A stretch of DNA of 64,000 nucleotides, taken from Stereum hirsutum FP-91666 SS1. Its lineage: Eukaryota; Basidiomycota; Agaricomycetes; Russulales; Stereaceae. Position numbers and translations under genes: made by a program. The notes below the pieces were generated by a model that ran no database searches, was not told the origin of the DNA, and worked only from the letters and a program-made list of their open reading frames with translations. Where the stretch lies: assembly GCF_000264905.1 (NCBI RefSeq), contig NW_006763136.1, forward strand, positions 725,934 to 789,933, read 5' to 3'. Shown piece after piece: positions 1-10,197 of this stretch (position 1 is the stretch's first letter; each line of letters begins with the position of its first letter).

Positions 1-1150
1 GCTTTGTTCAACATCTTTGGCGCCAACCCAATGCGTCCTTGCCCAGCAGCTAAAGAATATCGAAAGAGTCACCCAGTGCCTTCCCATATAATCTGCACAC
101 TACTGAAGGGCGTCCCACATGGATCTACTCGCCTACTCCTTGAAAGGACGTTGCAAATTCTGTCAAAAGCTCACATCATGGAATTCGCCTCTGTACTACA
201 GCTTTTTAGCCTTCTTTTCGAGTCTGCGCACTGGGGACCGGAAGCGGACACGTCTTTTATCAGAGGTGTCTGCCGGTCTAAACCCTTATTCACGTTCCTA
301 TTCTCCGCTCTCCGAGACCCAGAACAGATCCACCCAACGATGGAAAGGGAACGCCGTACCGTTGCCCCTTTCATTTTCCGCTTTATCAATTCCTGCTTTG
401 ACAAGCTGAACATTGCCCCGACTCAAGAAATCGAGTCGTTCTTGAAACTACTCTGCAAACATGCGAAACTGCTGGACATCCTGGAGATGATGATGACACA
501 GGGCGACACCTCTCAGATCGAGCTACGTACGTTGTCACCATCCCCTCTTTGCCCACTGAAATTCGACCGCGCATCTTTCTTTCATGCGTTGTATACTGAC
601 CAGACTGATTGGAATCCCTCAGAATATGTAGGTGACTGCATTACAGGCATTACACAGCTGTTAGAGGGACGACCAGTCCTTTTGCCCATCGTCCGAGCCG
701 ACCTTCCCCGTCCTCGCTTGAAGCATGCTTGTCTAGAGAAAGCCCTTGGCGCCTCTGTTCAGCCACTTATACGCGTCGAGGGGCCATCATTGCAAACCCA
801 CGCGTGGTACCTCGTTGATCAATTTGAGAACATGTGCCAGGTTGACCGCCAGTGCATGAGAAGGGGCTGCAAGCGGACGCGTAGAGCACGATGCAAAGAT
901 TGCAAGGTGACGGAGTATTGTAGTTATCAGTGCCAGAAAAAGTGAGTGCGCTCAATCTTTTTTTTTCCATGCGAACTGGAAGGCCTGACCGAAAGGACTC
1001 TGCTATTTTTTGACCAGGGACTGGCCGGACCACCGTCTTGTTTGCGGGCTTAAATACCAGGCCAACAGCTTTTTCGACAAGGCAATTGTTACGGGAATAC
1101 CGGACAGGTTCCCTTTCAGGTTTTCGCGAGGGGGATCACCGGTGTTCTGA
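1..1150 (+). CDS. MYND-type zinc finger protein, 5' partial
   Basis: The reading frame is open to the left edge, so the true start lies outside the window. Two exons are visible: up to 941, then 1018-1150, joined by a GT-AG intron that restores the Lys-Asp-Trp of the finger. The C-terminus is a MYND zinc finger: Cys residues in CMRRGC, CKDC, YCSYQCQ, then DWPDHRLVC after the intron, giving the usual C-x-C ... H-x-C order. MYND fingers bind partner proteins; stand-alone MYND proteins with a long, divergent helical N-terminus are abundant in mushroom genomes. The roughly 300 residues before the finger match no family I recognise. About 30 residues follow the last Cys. Domain assignment is firm; the function of the protein is unknown. 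Confidence 0.85.
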
Positions 1151-2065
1151 CAAACGACAGTGTTCGTTCTACCTATGTGTTCGATCTTACTCCCTCTCAA
1201 CTTCATCCCTGGCAGCTGGTACTGTTTTCTTCTTCTCAGGTACCTCCAGCATCGTTCTTTCTATTGTGTTCTGCTATTGCCCTACTAGCTTTCGATTCAT
1301 GACCGTACAAGACCAGAAATTTCTTCATTGACATACTTAGAGTAGTTTCTAGAGCGCAGTGCGCCAATGCATGAATCAGGACTGAGAAATTTTGCGATAT
1401 CTGCGTCGCTCGTAACAGCACCTCTGCCGTAGAATGCTATCGCACCCATTGGTAAAATGTGCCTTCGGCGGCCGGGGATGGTCTGGTTCTAAACGTAACC
1501 ATCGCCCTGAATAATGTCATGTCAAATATTCAACAAGCAAGGAAAGTCCGAGACGGAGCATAAGATAAGTTGTGAGATGCTCAAAGAAAGACGGTGGCGG
1601 CGTATGAGAAAGCCATATTGACGGAAAGCCCATCTAAAGCTCATCCGAGCCCACACATACCTGTACCGCCCATGTGATTCACTCAAGACTGGTAGGTGGC
1701 CTGCTTAGCACAAAACCAATCAATGAAGGCGTATACGTCCGAGCGTTGACTAGAACTTCTCATCATTGCCCTCTGGTAAAGAGAGGTCCAGCAGGCGCAA
1801 AAGCTTTGAGCGATGGCATCGAGCAGATAGTGAAGGGGTACAGTGTTACACACGGCATAGAACTCTACGCGGAAGTACATAGACGTTTGGATACTGAGAG
1901 CGAAAGCGGAAGCGATGCGAGTGCGTGGATAGCAATTGAAAATCGACTGTACGATGTGATGGTGTCAAGATTAGACCACATCGCTCCGAAAATGGCGAGA
2001 GTGAACGAAGACATACCAAGAGAGCAAGCTGATAGCACAGATGAAGAAGGAAATTGTGTTGGGGA
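1151..2065. other. Intergenic stretch, no supported gene
   Basis: Downstream of the MYND gene and of the convergent small gene at 2066-2763. Only short open frames without splice-consistent partners are present; I see nothing else in it. Confidence 0.5.
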
Positions 2066-2763
2066 TTACGCAGGAGCCAGGGAATGAGTGATTTGTTGAG
2101 CGAGGAGGGTCGGTGCGAGGAGGATCGGTGCGAGGAAGATCGGTGCGAGGAGGGTAGGGACGATTCGGGCGGAAGACTGAGTGTCCCGGATCGCGACCTG
2201 GATTGAACATAGAAAACGATCAGCCGAAAGGTCCCCGAGCCAGCGCAGAATAATATCGCATGGAAAATATCAACGTGGTGAAGATGAGTTTGACCGACCA
2301 TGATATCCCGACGCAGAACTTTCAGCTCCTCCGCCAAACGATACATCTCCCAAGTCAATCCTTTTCCGACATCCCAGACTTCCAAATGGAGCGCTGTCTC
2401 GGCATTGACGCATAGGTGGATCGTCCTATACTGGTCTCTGCACCTATAGATGCGAAACGATCGTGTCGAACCCCAGCGAAGCAGAGGATAATACTTATTA
2501 GCTCCGCATTCGACGGTTGAAGGCGAGCAGAACATATGAACTTCCCAGTAAACGAGAGAAACTCACCTCGCGAGACGGCTTTCGAGACTCTGAATGTCTA
2601 CGTCCTTCCTGATCGCTTCCTCCAATTCATCCCTCACATCCCTCAGCGCCACTTCCAACTTCTGCATCTGCGCCTGCGGGCGCACGTACCCCAGAATCTC
2701 GTAGGTAAAATCCAACAAAGTCACCGCGTTCATGAAGATGCCAAAGTTGTTCGCAGCGGCCAT
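2066..2763 (-). CDS. Small paralogous family, member A (157 aa)
   Basis: Three exons on the minus strand: 2567-2763, 2299-2443 and 2066-2197. Intron phases are 2 and 0. The protein starts MAAANNFGIFMNAV, followed by a hydrophobic stretch, GYVRP, and a heptad-like charged helix. Exon 2 ends with LKVLRRDIM and exon 3 begins VAIRD. The same layout recurs at 4528, 9570 and 12100, which is the main proof that this is a real gene; member D (12100) is the closest relative (NFGIF, GYVRP). The C-terminus carries a short repeated LLAP-type motif encoded by a 15-bp tandem repeat. No known domain is recognised. The fold looks all-helical with a hydrophobic N-terminal helix; a membrane or helical-bundle role is only inference. 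Confidence 0.72.
2101..2159. repeat. 15-bp tandem repeat, four units, inside coding exon
   Basis: The unit CGAGGAGGATCGGTG occurs about four times with one or two changes per unit. Read on the minus strand it encodes the repeated Leu-Ala-Pro segment in exon 3 of member A. The unit is a multiple of three, so copy-number change would keep the frame. Confidence 0.85.
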
Positions 2764-4527
2764 GATGATTATCTAGGAAATTCCGGGATTTATGGCGAGG
2801 GTGGTGTTGCGAGCTGAGGAGGGGGTGTATTTGGGTACTGCAGGCTGTGATGGCCACGTGTGGAGCGGCATCAAGCGATTGATATTCCCATATACAAGCG
2901 ACGACGAGAGGGAGGATGTCGAAGAGGAAGACGACGAGGTGAAAGGACCAGAGGGGAGGGATGCGGACTTGAACATCGTATGTGGCCTTGTACCGGCATG
3001 CACGACAATGATCGGGAGGGTAACGTTAGCAACGACGCAAAGGATAACAAGATAGGCAGCCCACAGACGAGTGCTGGCATGAGTGAAAGAGATCGTGTAG
3101 AGTATGAGATATAACACGATCGTATTGCAGACACGACCAGATGTTGAAGGCGCCACTGCAGAATGAGACCAGCGACCGCTGTTTCACGAGTTAACCAGAA
3201 AAGCATTGTAGATGATACGAGCCCATTGAGGGCATGACCAGTGGTGCCTATGGAAGGCTCACGATGTTCGCAGAAAGAAAGGGGGAGAAACCCAAGAAAG
3301 TGCGTTTGATCAGAATGCAATGGTCGCACCCGACACGCAAATTCCGAGGCAACCAAACGACAGACCATTATAAGTCAGCCATAAATCCCTTGAAACTAAG
3401 CAGAGCGGTACATGGCGGTAGTAGATAATGAGGGATGGGGAAGCGAGGAGAGCGACAACGATGAAGGTGAAGGTGCAAGCGAAAGAGGCGCCATGGGATT
3501 TTGCTTGACTGCCACAGAGGCGCTCGCGATCGGAAAACACGGTGCAATTATTTCGCAAATGGCCTAATGCAGTAGTTTCACGAGCGCCTACTGGGTGGGC
3601 TTCTTAAGCGCTGGCGCATCAGAGCGCTGATCAGGGCGCCTAAAATATCGGAACGCCAAGCGCCCATGTGGGATTACTGCTTTTGGTAGTCACCTCTTCC
3701 GCATTCCGTTTGCTTTCGGAGGTCAACAACGACACACAATGATACCGCAAGCACCTCTTCCCTCATACCTTCACCCCCTCTCTTCTTCCCTCCATTTTGT
3801 CCTCACGACTTCGCCATGAGCGACCATGAGCGACCAGCAAGCGTGTTGTGGTCTCGACATTAGGCTACGGCTCTGCCTGTACACTCGTCATCGTTGGCTC
3901 TTTGATTCCACTTTGATTCTTGAATAGCATGAACTTCTGCTGTTCTCTACCCGGTTCTCTCTCCTCGGGATGTTCACCAGGCCATTACTGATCTGTGTTA
4001 GCAAAAACTGGAGTTCTCAACAACCATATCCTTACCTTGATGCGACCTTTGTTTGATTATGAGTCCCCGTAGCGGGGTAAGTCATAGCTGAGGGAGCTTT
4101 CATCCATTCGCTGTCGTCTCGCATGCCCGGCAAGGGCTCTCCTATGCCCATATTCCCTCCTCCCCACTCTGTCGGGGCCATTGACAAGACCACCAGTCTC
4201 TAGGTCATCCTATCTCACAAACTTCCCAGACCCAGATCGTCCACATGGCTTTTGTCGACAGGTCTCACCGTCGTCTCTTTCGCCCGTCAGCGGTCATTCT
4301 ACACCCCGTCTACAACGTCTCAAACTCGTCCTCAGTCTTCCTCCACAAGCCTGCTCATCATATTGACCCATATGGGTCCTCAATGCACGTGCAGTCACTG
4401 CCTTGTTCCCACAACCTGCTCGACCACATACGTCTCGTCCTCGGGCGCAGGAGACAGCCCATTCCCCTACAAATCCGCAATAAAACCCACATTTCATTCG
4501 ACTAACTCAAGCACGCGTCTGTTCGCA
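2764..4527. other. Divergent intergenic region between members A and B
   Basis: Separates the divergent starts of members A (2763) and B (4528). On the minus strand, 3310-3558 and 2773-3156 hold two hydrophobic open frames (TM-like stretches followed by a Ser-run near 2920) that end 10 bp before the start codon of member A. They cannot be joined into a convincing gene and could be a degraded membrane-protein gene. The part from about 3700 to 4500 is pyrimidine-rich on the plus strand, as is usual upstream of fungal genes. Confidence 0.4.
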
Positions 4528-5134
4528 ATGTCTACCGCCGCTAACAATTTTGGCTCTTTCATGAACGCTCTCGCCTTCGTCTGCATCGCTATTAAGATTG
4601 GCCGGAAGGTTCTGCCGAGGACGCAACTGGAGATGTTGGAGCAGGCTTTGAAGGAGACGAGGGCGGGTATCAAGGAGGCGAGTGTGTTGTGTATTAATGT
4701 CAGGGTTTTTGAGGATGCTCTTCGAGGGTACGTCTTAGCTTTTTTCCTGCGTCGCATTCATTCGGTCTGCCCACGATCCATCTTGGTTTATCATTTCGGT
4801 TCTGAGGTCTCTATCCTGTTACTCACATAATCCAATCGTAGACTTGAAGAAGAACATCAGTCGCTCTACATTCAAGCCTACACCGTCACTTGGTTGTCTG
4901 TAGCCGCCGATCTGCGAGTAAACCTCTCGTTGAAGGTCCACGGCGTGTTGAGCCGGGTAAAACGCCTCAAACAGGACGTCATGGTCAGTGCTCATTCGCC
5001 TGCTTTCTACCCTACGCATTCTCTGCACCAGTCGTCCAATCTAATCAACGGCTTTATCTATGCCCCAGGCTGAGATCCGTACATCAGAAGTCAATAACAT
5101 TTGGGTCGAGGCTAAGATAGATGGGTCCGTCTGA
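4528..5134 (+). CDS. Small paralogous family, member B (135 aa)
   Basis: Exons 4528-4727, 4842-4983 and 5069-5134, with intron phases 2 and 0 exactly as in the other three members. It begins MSTAANNFGSFMNAL, continues with a hydrophobic helix and LPRTQLEMLEQALKE, has a second helical exon ending RLKQDVM, and a short last exon starting AEIRTSEV. It is closest to member C (GSFMN, LPRTQ). The last exon could instead be spliced onward near 5124 to a further acceptor near 5180, which would change only the last few residues. No domain is recognised; N-terminal hydrophobicity followed by amphipathic helices is what can be seen. The start is the first ATG of the conserved block. Confidence 0.72.
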
Positions 5135-6177
5135 GCTTTACCTATCATTCCTATGACCCTCGTTTTCTATGATGTAGGATATCCGCATCGATCTGAATTG
5201 AATGAGAAACTTGAACCATTTCTCTACTCTTCTTGCATCTCGCGACGGTCTGTCTGAGCAAGTGACTGCAATATTAGAGGACGGAGGCAAATGTATACTC
5301 TGGGAAATTTGCTTCCGAACCTCCACGCAATTTGCCGCCACTCGCGACCGCTGCACCAAATGCGTAGTACTAATTTTTACGGACACGAAGTGGTTTGTTC
5401 GCCTTCGTTTCCGGTATGCCATCGTCGTAAGTTCTCCTTACGATGTCTATCTCTTTCCGCAAGCTCCGTAATGAATGTTGACCTTTCATTCTTATGCTCG
5501 TCACACATGTCCTCTAGAACTCAGTGGGTCGGTCTTTGGCTAATCGCCGAGCGACGGTGCTCAAGCAAGTCCGCAAAGTTAGTCCAACTTCAAAGCAAGT
5601 CAGAAACATAAGTAATCACCATTTCGTTCATTCCTCACGGTGACTTGGACTTCGAAATGCGGGATGTGCCTGCATCCACTGTCTCATGCTCGCAATTTCT
5701 GGAAACTTGCATATTCCGTCCGTAACATGTTTCGAGACGACTTGAACAATCTTGACTATGCTACCGGCTCAGAAGAAAACGAACCATAGACGGCCGTGCG
5801 GTCCTGACAAAATCCCGAGCAGACTGTCCATTTCATTGGCCCTTGTCGCCGTTGACCTTAGAAGGTTCTACTCGATTCTGTGCTTCTGCAAGCTGACGGT
5901 CTTCGGTCTTTGAACCTGTCCGTCCCGCCTTGCTCATAGTTCGCGTAACTTGAAGCCGACATTTGTTCCAGTAGAACGACGCCAATGTGGGTTCAGTATC
6001 CGCCACAAACATGCACGGCACGGTGCAGGACTGGTATAAGTGCTCTGGCTTTGGAGCTCATACAACAAGTTTATAACTTATCCTAGAAACGACGACGAGG
6101 TACGAATCATTGCACCGCTTACAAGACTGGTCGTGCGTCACTGATAGCTTCATCGCCTAGGACCTCTGGACGAAGCC
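5135..6177. other. Intergenic stretch, no supported gene
   Basis: Contains several frames of 60-100 codons on both strands, none with a recognisable motif or matching splice signals. I see no feature in it. Confidence 0.45.
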
Positions 6178-7414
6178 ATGACAAACGGCACCTGTATCAC
6201 GGAGAATGTGTCGCAGCTCGATCTCCGGGCTGCGCGTCTCAACTTTATTGGATTGGTTTTAGGTGGAGTGACATTTGGTACGTATCACATTGTCGTCCAT
6301 GCGCCCGCCTACTGAGGAGATGCTCGACCGCATCCAGGAGTGCACATCTGTATCTTCTTCTCCGCGGCGTATCTCACCACCAAAACTCGTCTCACGAGGA
6401 AAGATAAATTGTGGAAAGGATTACAGACTCTTATTCTGTTCATCCTCGGGACCGTTCATCTGATCACGATCTGCTTGGAGGAGGAGTTGATGCTGGTTAA
6501 GCAAAGCTTTGAGGAATCGACTTTTCGGACCATGGTGAACCTACCCCTCCCGTTAAATACGATTGGCCATGTCAGCTTTCTGGCGATTGATATACTCACT
6601 AACATGATTTTGGTACGCCCGCGATACTTCCTCAGTTTGCTTTGTATGTCCCACTGACTACCAGGCTTGTACTCAAGGTAAACCGTCTATGGATCGTGTG
6701 GGATCATAGTCGCCGCGTAGTCGCGGTCCCCACGTTGCTCTTCGTGGCGTTAGTTGGTGCGTCGAGACCTCCAAATATATTAGCACCTCCACACTATCGT
6801 CCCTAACACCAAACTACTTATTCCAGTGCTCAGCATCGTATCGACCATAGACCTCCTACGACCCGAATCGCCCATCTGCTTAAACCAAGCTCTCCCTATG
6901 TCCATAGTCGTCGGCTGCTGCTCGATCTCCATCAACATCTTCGTGACTCTCAACATCATGTACCGTCTCCTCTCCATGCGCCGATTGATCCGCCAAGCTC
7001 TACCAATGCGAGACGTCAAGATGTACACCTCCCTGAGCGCGATGATCGTTGAGTCGGCAGCTCTGCCTACGGTCCCGTACTTGATCTACCTCGTATTCTA
7101 TGCGATAGACAGTGGCTTTCGAGCGGTTGTTCTTCCGCTTGTGGTTCAATCGATGGTGCGTCAGATCGACTGTCTTGTTTTTGGGTGTTTATGCAACCAT
7201 TGTTTCAGCGGCTAATACCTATGTTGGTGTTCATGAACGGCAGTGTATAGCTCCGGAGTTGATCATCCTTCGAGTCGCGCTCGGACACGCGTGCCAGTCG
7301 CACAGAGCAGCTACACAAGCAGCCTCTGTTCATCTTATCGCAAGAGGGGGTCGAAGTGCCTTAGATGATAATGGGACGACGGCAGATATTGATTTTGGGT
7401 TGGGTACAGTGTAG
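6178..7414 (+). CDS. Basidiomycete seven-TM-like membrane protein (317 aa)
   Basis: Five exons: 6178-6277, 6338-6612, 6678-6756, 6827-7155 and 7244-7414; all phases close. The protein is strongly hydrophobic, with about seven predicted membrane spans: around residues 20-45, 60-80, 105-125 (before NRLWIVWDH), 140-160, 175-200, 225-250 and 258-280. The motifs NRLWIVWDH and APELIILRVALG are hallmarks of a large uncharacterised membrane-protein family in mushroom genomes, where the last motif follows the final helix. The last exon was joined so that VVQSM runs into CIAPELIILRV, which needs the acceptor at 7243 rather than the AG at about 7207-7208. The C-terminal tail is polar. It may act as a receptor-like or scaffold protein, but no ligand is known. 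Confidence 0.8.
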
Positions 7415-8206
7415 ACGAATGCTGATGTGGAGGGATGCTACTTAGGCAGGTACTCTGACCACATCCGCAAAATACATGCATTCCTTCAAATCAACCCCTT
7501 CCGCATCGTCTCTCCGACCTTGACCATGACCTTGACGTCGACTTCGTCAAGCTGTTATTGCGAGAATGTGTATAACCTCCGGATCCGTGGCCGTGATTGT
7601 GACCATGAGCGTTGGCGCTGCTACTGGTTGAACTTCCGGCTCTCCTCCCAGGCGTCGACGAACTATGCGCGACGGCACTCGTGCTCGAAACCGGCACCAA
7701 TAAATCACCAGGTCTCGCTTTCGCTTTCATAGGTTTCTTAGTAGTACTACTCCTCGACCCAGACCCGGACGGAGAAGAAGAAAAAGGCGAGAGTGGCGAG
7801 GTGAAAGACAAAAAAGGAGGTCAAAACCAGAGTCGATCGAGGAGCCAGATTTGGTTCGCACGGCACCAGATAACTTTGAAGTGATTGTGATATTGTAAGG
7901 AGCCGTGAGTTCGTGTAGAGACATGAGTCGGACGGTGCGAGCGTGCGTGTGTTGCGGGAGTATATGATGCAGGGCGGAGATGAGAAGGAAGAGCGCGCGC
8001 GCCGGCGAACTCGTGCAGTCTGCCAAACAAAGAGCCAAATACGCCGTCCCCGTGACCGTGCAACAAACGTAAACTTTCGCATTGCGGACAGATGTTTGTT
8101 TTGCTGTACCGTGACGTCCCTCCGCTGGGACCACCAACAGCAATATCGCTGCTCGCGCCTCAGGACTGGGGAGGTGTCTTCTTGCTTTTGATTGTCAGAA
8201 TTCACG
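7415..8206. other. Intergenic stretch with Ser/His/Gly-rich open frame
   Basis: On the minus strand 7491-7811 is open and rich in Ser, with a HGHNHGHGSGG stretch; 7727-8143 contains hydrophobic segments in another frame. I could not connect these into a gene. The region could be a decayed membrane-protein gene or non-coding sequence downstream of the seven-TM gene. Confidence 0.3.
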
Positions 8207-8718
8207 ATGCCTTACTTGTCGCTTAAAGCTGTAGGCAGCACAGCCCGCGACTTCTGCATGCTTGAGAGAAATTACCTATCGCACATCAGAGTGTGTCGCC
8301 TCGCCACCGTCGTACTCACACTTATTCACTAACGAAAAATCAGCTTGCTCTTCTCCTGGTCCTAATCTCTGCAGCCGTTCTTCTGCAAACCCGGCTTTCA
8401 GGTCCAGATGAAGACTCAGAGTTCCGTCCAGGAAAGAGTATCGCATTGGCTTCTCTCGAAGTCGTTGCAGCCTTAGTCGTTGTAGCCGGAGGCTTCTGGC
8501 AGTACGACTCCTGTTTACGGGACATGAGAGCTCGCCGGGCCTTCCTTAACTCTACTACGTGAGCTCTTCGATGCCGCTCAATACAGCATGTATGTGCTGA
8601 CTTGCAATGAAGGCCTCATCTCGCCGTCATGACAGTCGTCTCTGCTGTGGTGTTCGTGACATGCGTTGTCTTACTTGCCGATGACGGTGATATTGGCCAA
8701 TATATAGCTACGAACTGA
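8207..8718 (+). CDS. DUF202 (YidH-like) small membrane protein (134 aa)
   Basis: Three exons: 8207-8290, 8344-8558 and 8613-8718; phases close and give 134 aa. The segment GSTARDFCMLERNYLSHIRL corresponds to the DUF202 signature, which normally reads ARD-x-LA-x-ERT-FLAW-x-RT before the first membrane span. It is followed by a span, a short loop with RPGKSIALASLEVV, a second span ending in GGFWQYDSCLRDMRARR (equivalent to the GYRRY...ALR loop), and a third span. The highly conserved Trp-Ile/Leu-Arg-Thr part is changed to Leu-Ser-His-Ile-Arg, so this is a divergent copy. In fungi DUF202 proteins occur free or fused to SPX/VTC proteins on vacuolar membranes; the role of free ones is unclear. Confidence 0.72.
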
Positions 8719-9569
8719 CAGAATTGTGGCTTTGAAGATGCGTTCGTATTCACTGTTGTAGTATCGGCGTCTCGAATCATATACTTAGCTCACTTGCTAT
8801 TCCACCCTCACAATGCTCCGTCGATATCACTAAGTACGAGATTCAGCGGTACTCCGTGAAGCCGGAAACTCAGAAAGCATTAGAGTAGAACTCGGGGACG
8901 GACTGAGACTCGGACGCAAAGAGCCACCGTGGCACTTTGCTTCCGTCTCGCCATGGACGCAAATATCGCGTGGTAAACACGTGGGACCCAACTACGCCTA
9001 ATAGGGGCCCTCGATCAAACTTAACGCGCTCAACATCTCTCACATCTTTGTCTCTCTTCCGACGCACACTGCGTTAAAGCAGTCTTGGCCGACCCAAGGT
9101 AGACCATGGCGGATATTACATGCGCAAAGGCGGTGCGCATATAGATGTCGGTAAGAAGTTGTTTGCAGGGGTGGAAGAACTTAGACTTGAACGGCGCCGC
9201 GGCGGCACGTTGATGCCCCACATCAGCGACAAGTCGCGAGAGTCAGAGAGTCGAATAGTCCGAAGAAACTTCAATCGCGTTCATTCGTTCATTTATTCAA
9301 GATACATCAAAGCACAGTACGAAGCAAAACTGTTCTATGAGACCATCCAAGACCCAGTCCATCTTCCGAGAAATATTCGAGTTGCAGAAGGAAACGAGAA
9401 TCAAGACTGTAATGTGATACGAGAAGGAGAGCGTGCACGGTCAGCAATGCCCCGACGTAAATCATGGAATGCTGTAGAGCCGGCTGGGATGGTGACCGGA
9501 GGGTATGTATACTCACCAGAGAAGGGCACTTCGGCACTTTCCCTGCACAGACGCTCATTGCCTGCAACG
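8719..9569. other. Intergenic stretch, no supported gene
   Basis: Between the DUF202 gene and the 3' end of member C. The sequence AAACACGTGGGA at 8975-8986 is a CACGTG box identical in its 12 bases to part of the box in the 56.5 kb divergent promoter (reverse orientation). Otherwise nothing is seen. Confidence 0.4.
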
Positions 9570-10197
9570 TCAAACAGCCTCTCCGATATGCGCGTCGACG
9601 CCGGATTCTTTCTGGCGGATCGCAGACTAGGATCGCCGGAGTGAAATGGAAAGGAAATTAGAACGAAAGAGAGCATAGTATGAAAACAAGATGTATGGAC
9701 AGGCGTCGAGGAAAGACGAAGATAGCACTGACCATGATGTCCTGCTTCAATCGGTTTGCCTCACAAGCGGCCTCATAAATCTCGTAGGTCAAGATGAAGC
9801 GGTAATCAACAGAGAGAACGAGATAGGTCATGGAGTATGTTTTGATGTAGAGGATGCGGCGCTGATCATCGAGACTACGACCAAGGAACGTGAGCACAAA
9901 TTCTCGCGTAAAACCAAGGAAATGGAGCAAGACTGCCCCGACACGTCTGCCACGAACCAGACCAGGCTAGCTAACATGAAGTGAACAGCGGGAAACATAC
10001 CGTACAAAAGATGCCTCGAAAGCCGCCACATCAAGCTGCAGCTGCTTCGCCTTTCCACACGCCTTTCTCGCCTCCTTCAGCGTTTTCGCGAGCTTCTCCA
10101 TCTGCGTGCGCGGCAGCGCCTTAGAACCAATCCTGAAGGCCACACCAAAGAAGGCCAGGGAGTTCATGAAGGAGCCAAAGTTGTTCGCGGCAGACAT
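9570..10197 (-). CDS. Small paralogous family, member C (131 aa)
   Basis: Exons on the minus strand: 10001-10197, 9733-9874 and 9570-9626, with intron phases 2 and 0. The N-terminus is MSAANNFGSFMNSLAFFGV, then RIGSKALPRTQMEKLAKTL; exon 2 is Tyr-rich and ends RLKQDIM; exon 3 begins SAIRQKESG and ends after 18 residues. It is most like member B. Together with member D it forms a divergent pair separated by 1.9 kb that contains a large foldback palindrome. No known domain. The conserved start block, hydrophobic residues 13-25 and amphipathic helices suggest a small helical, possibly membrane-associating protein; this is inference. Confidence 0.73.

Noticed and set aside
1674..2087. 137-codon plus-strand frame overlapping member A
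   Set aside because: It lies antisense to the last exon of member A; no motif and no splice partners.
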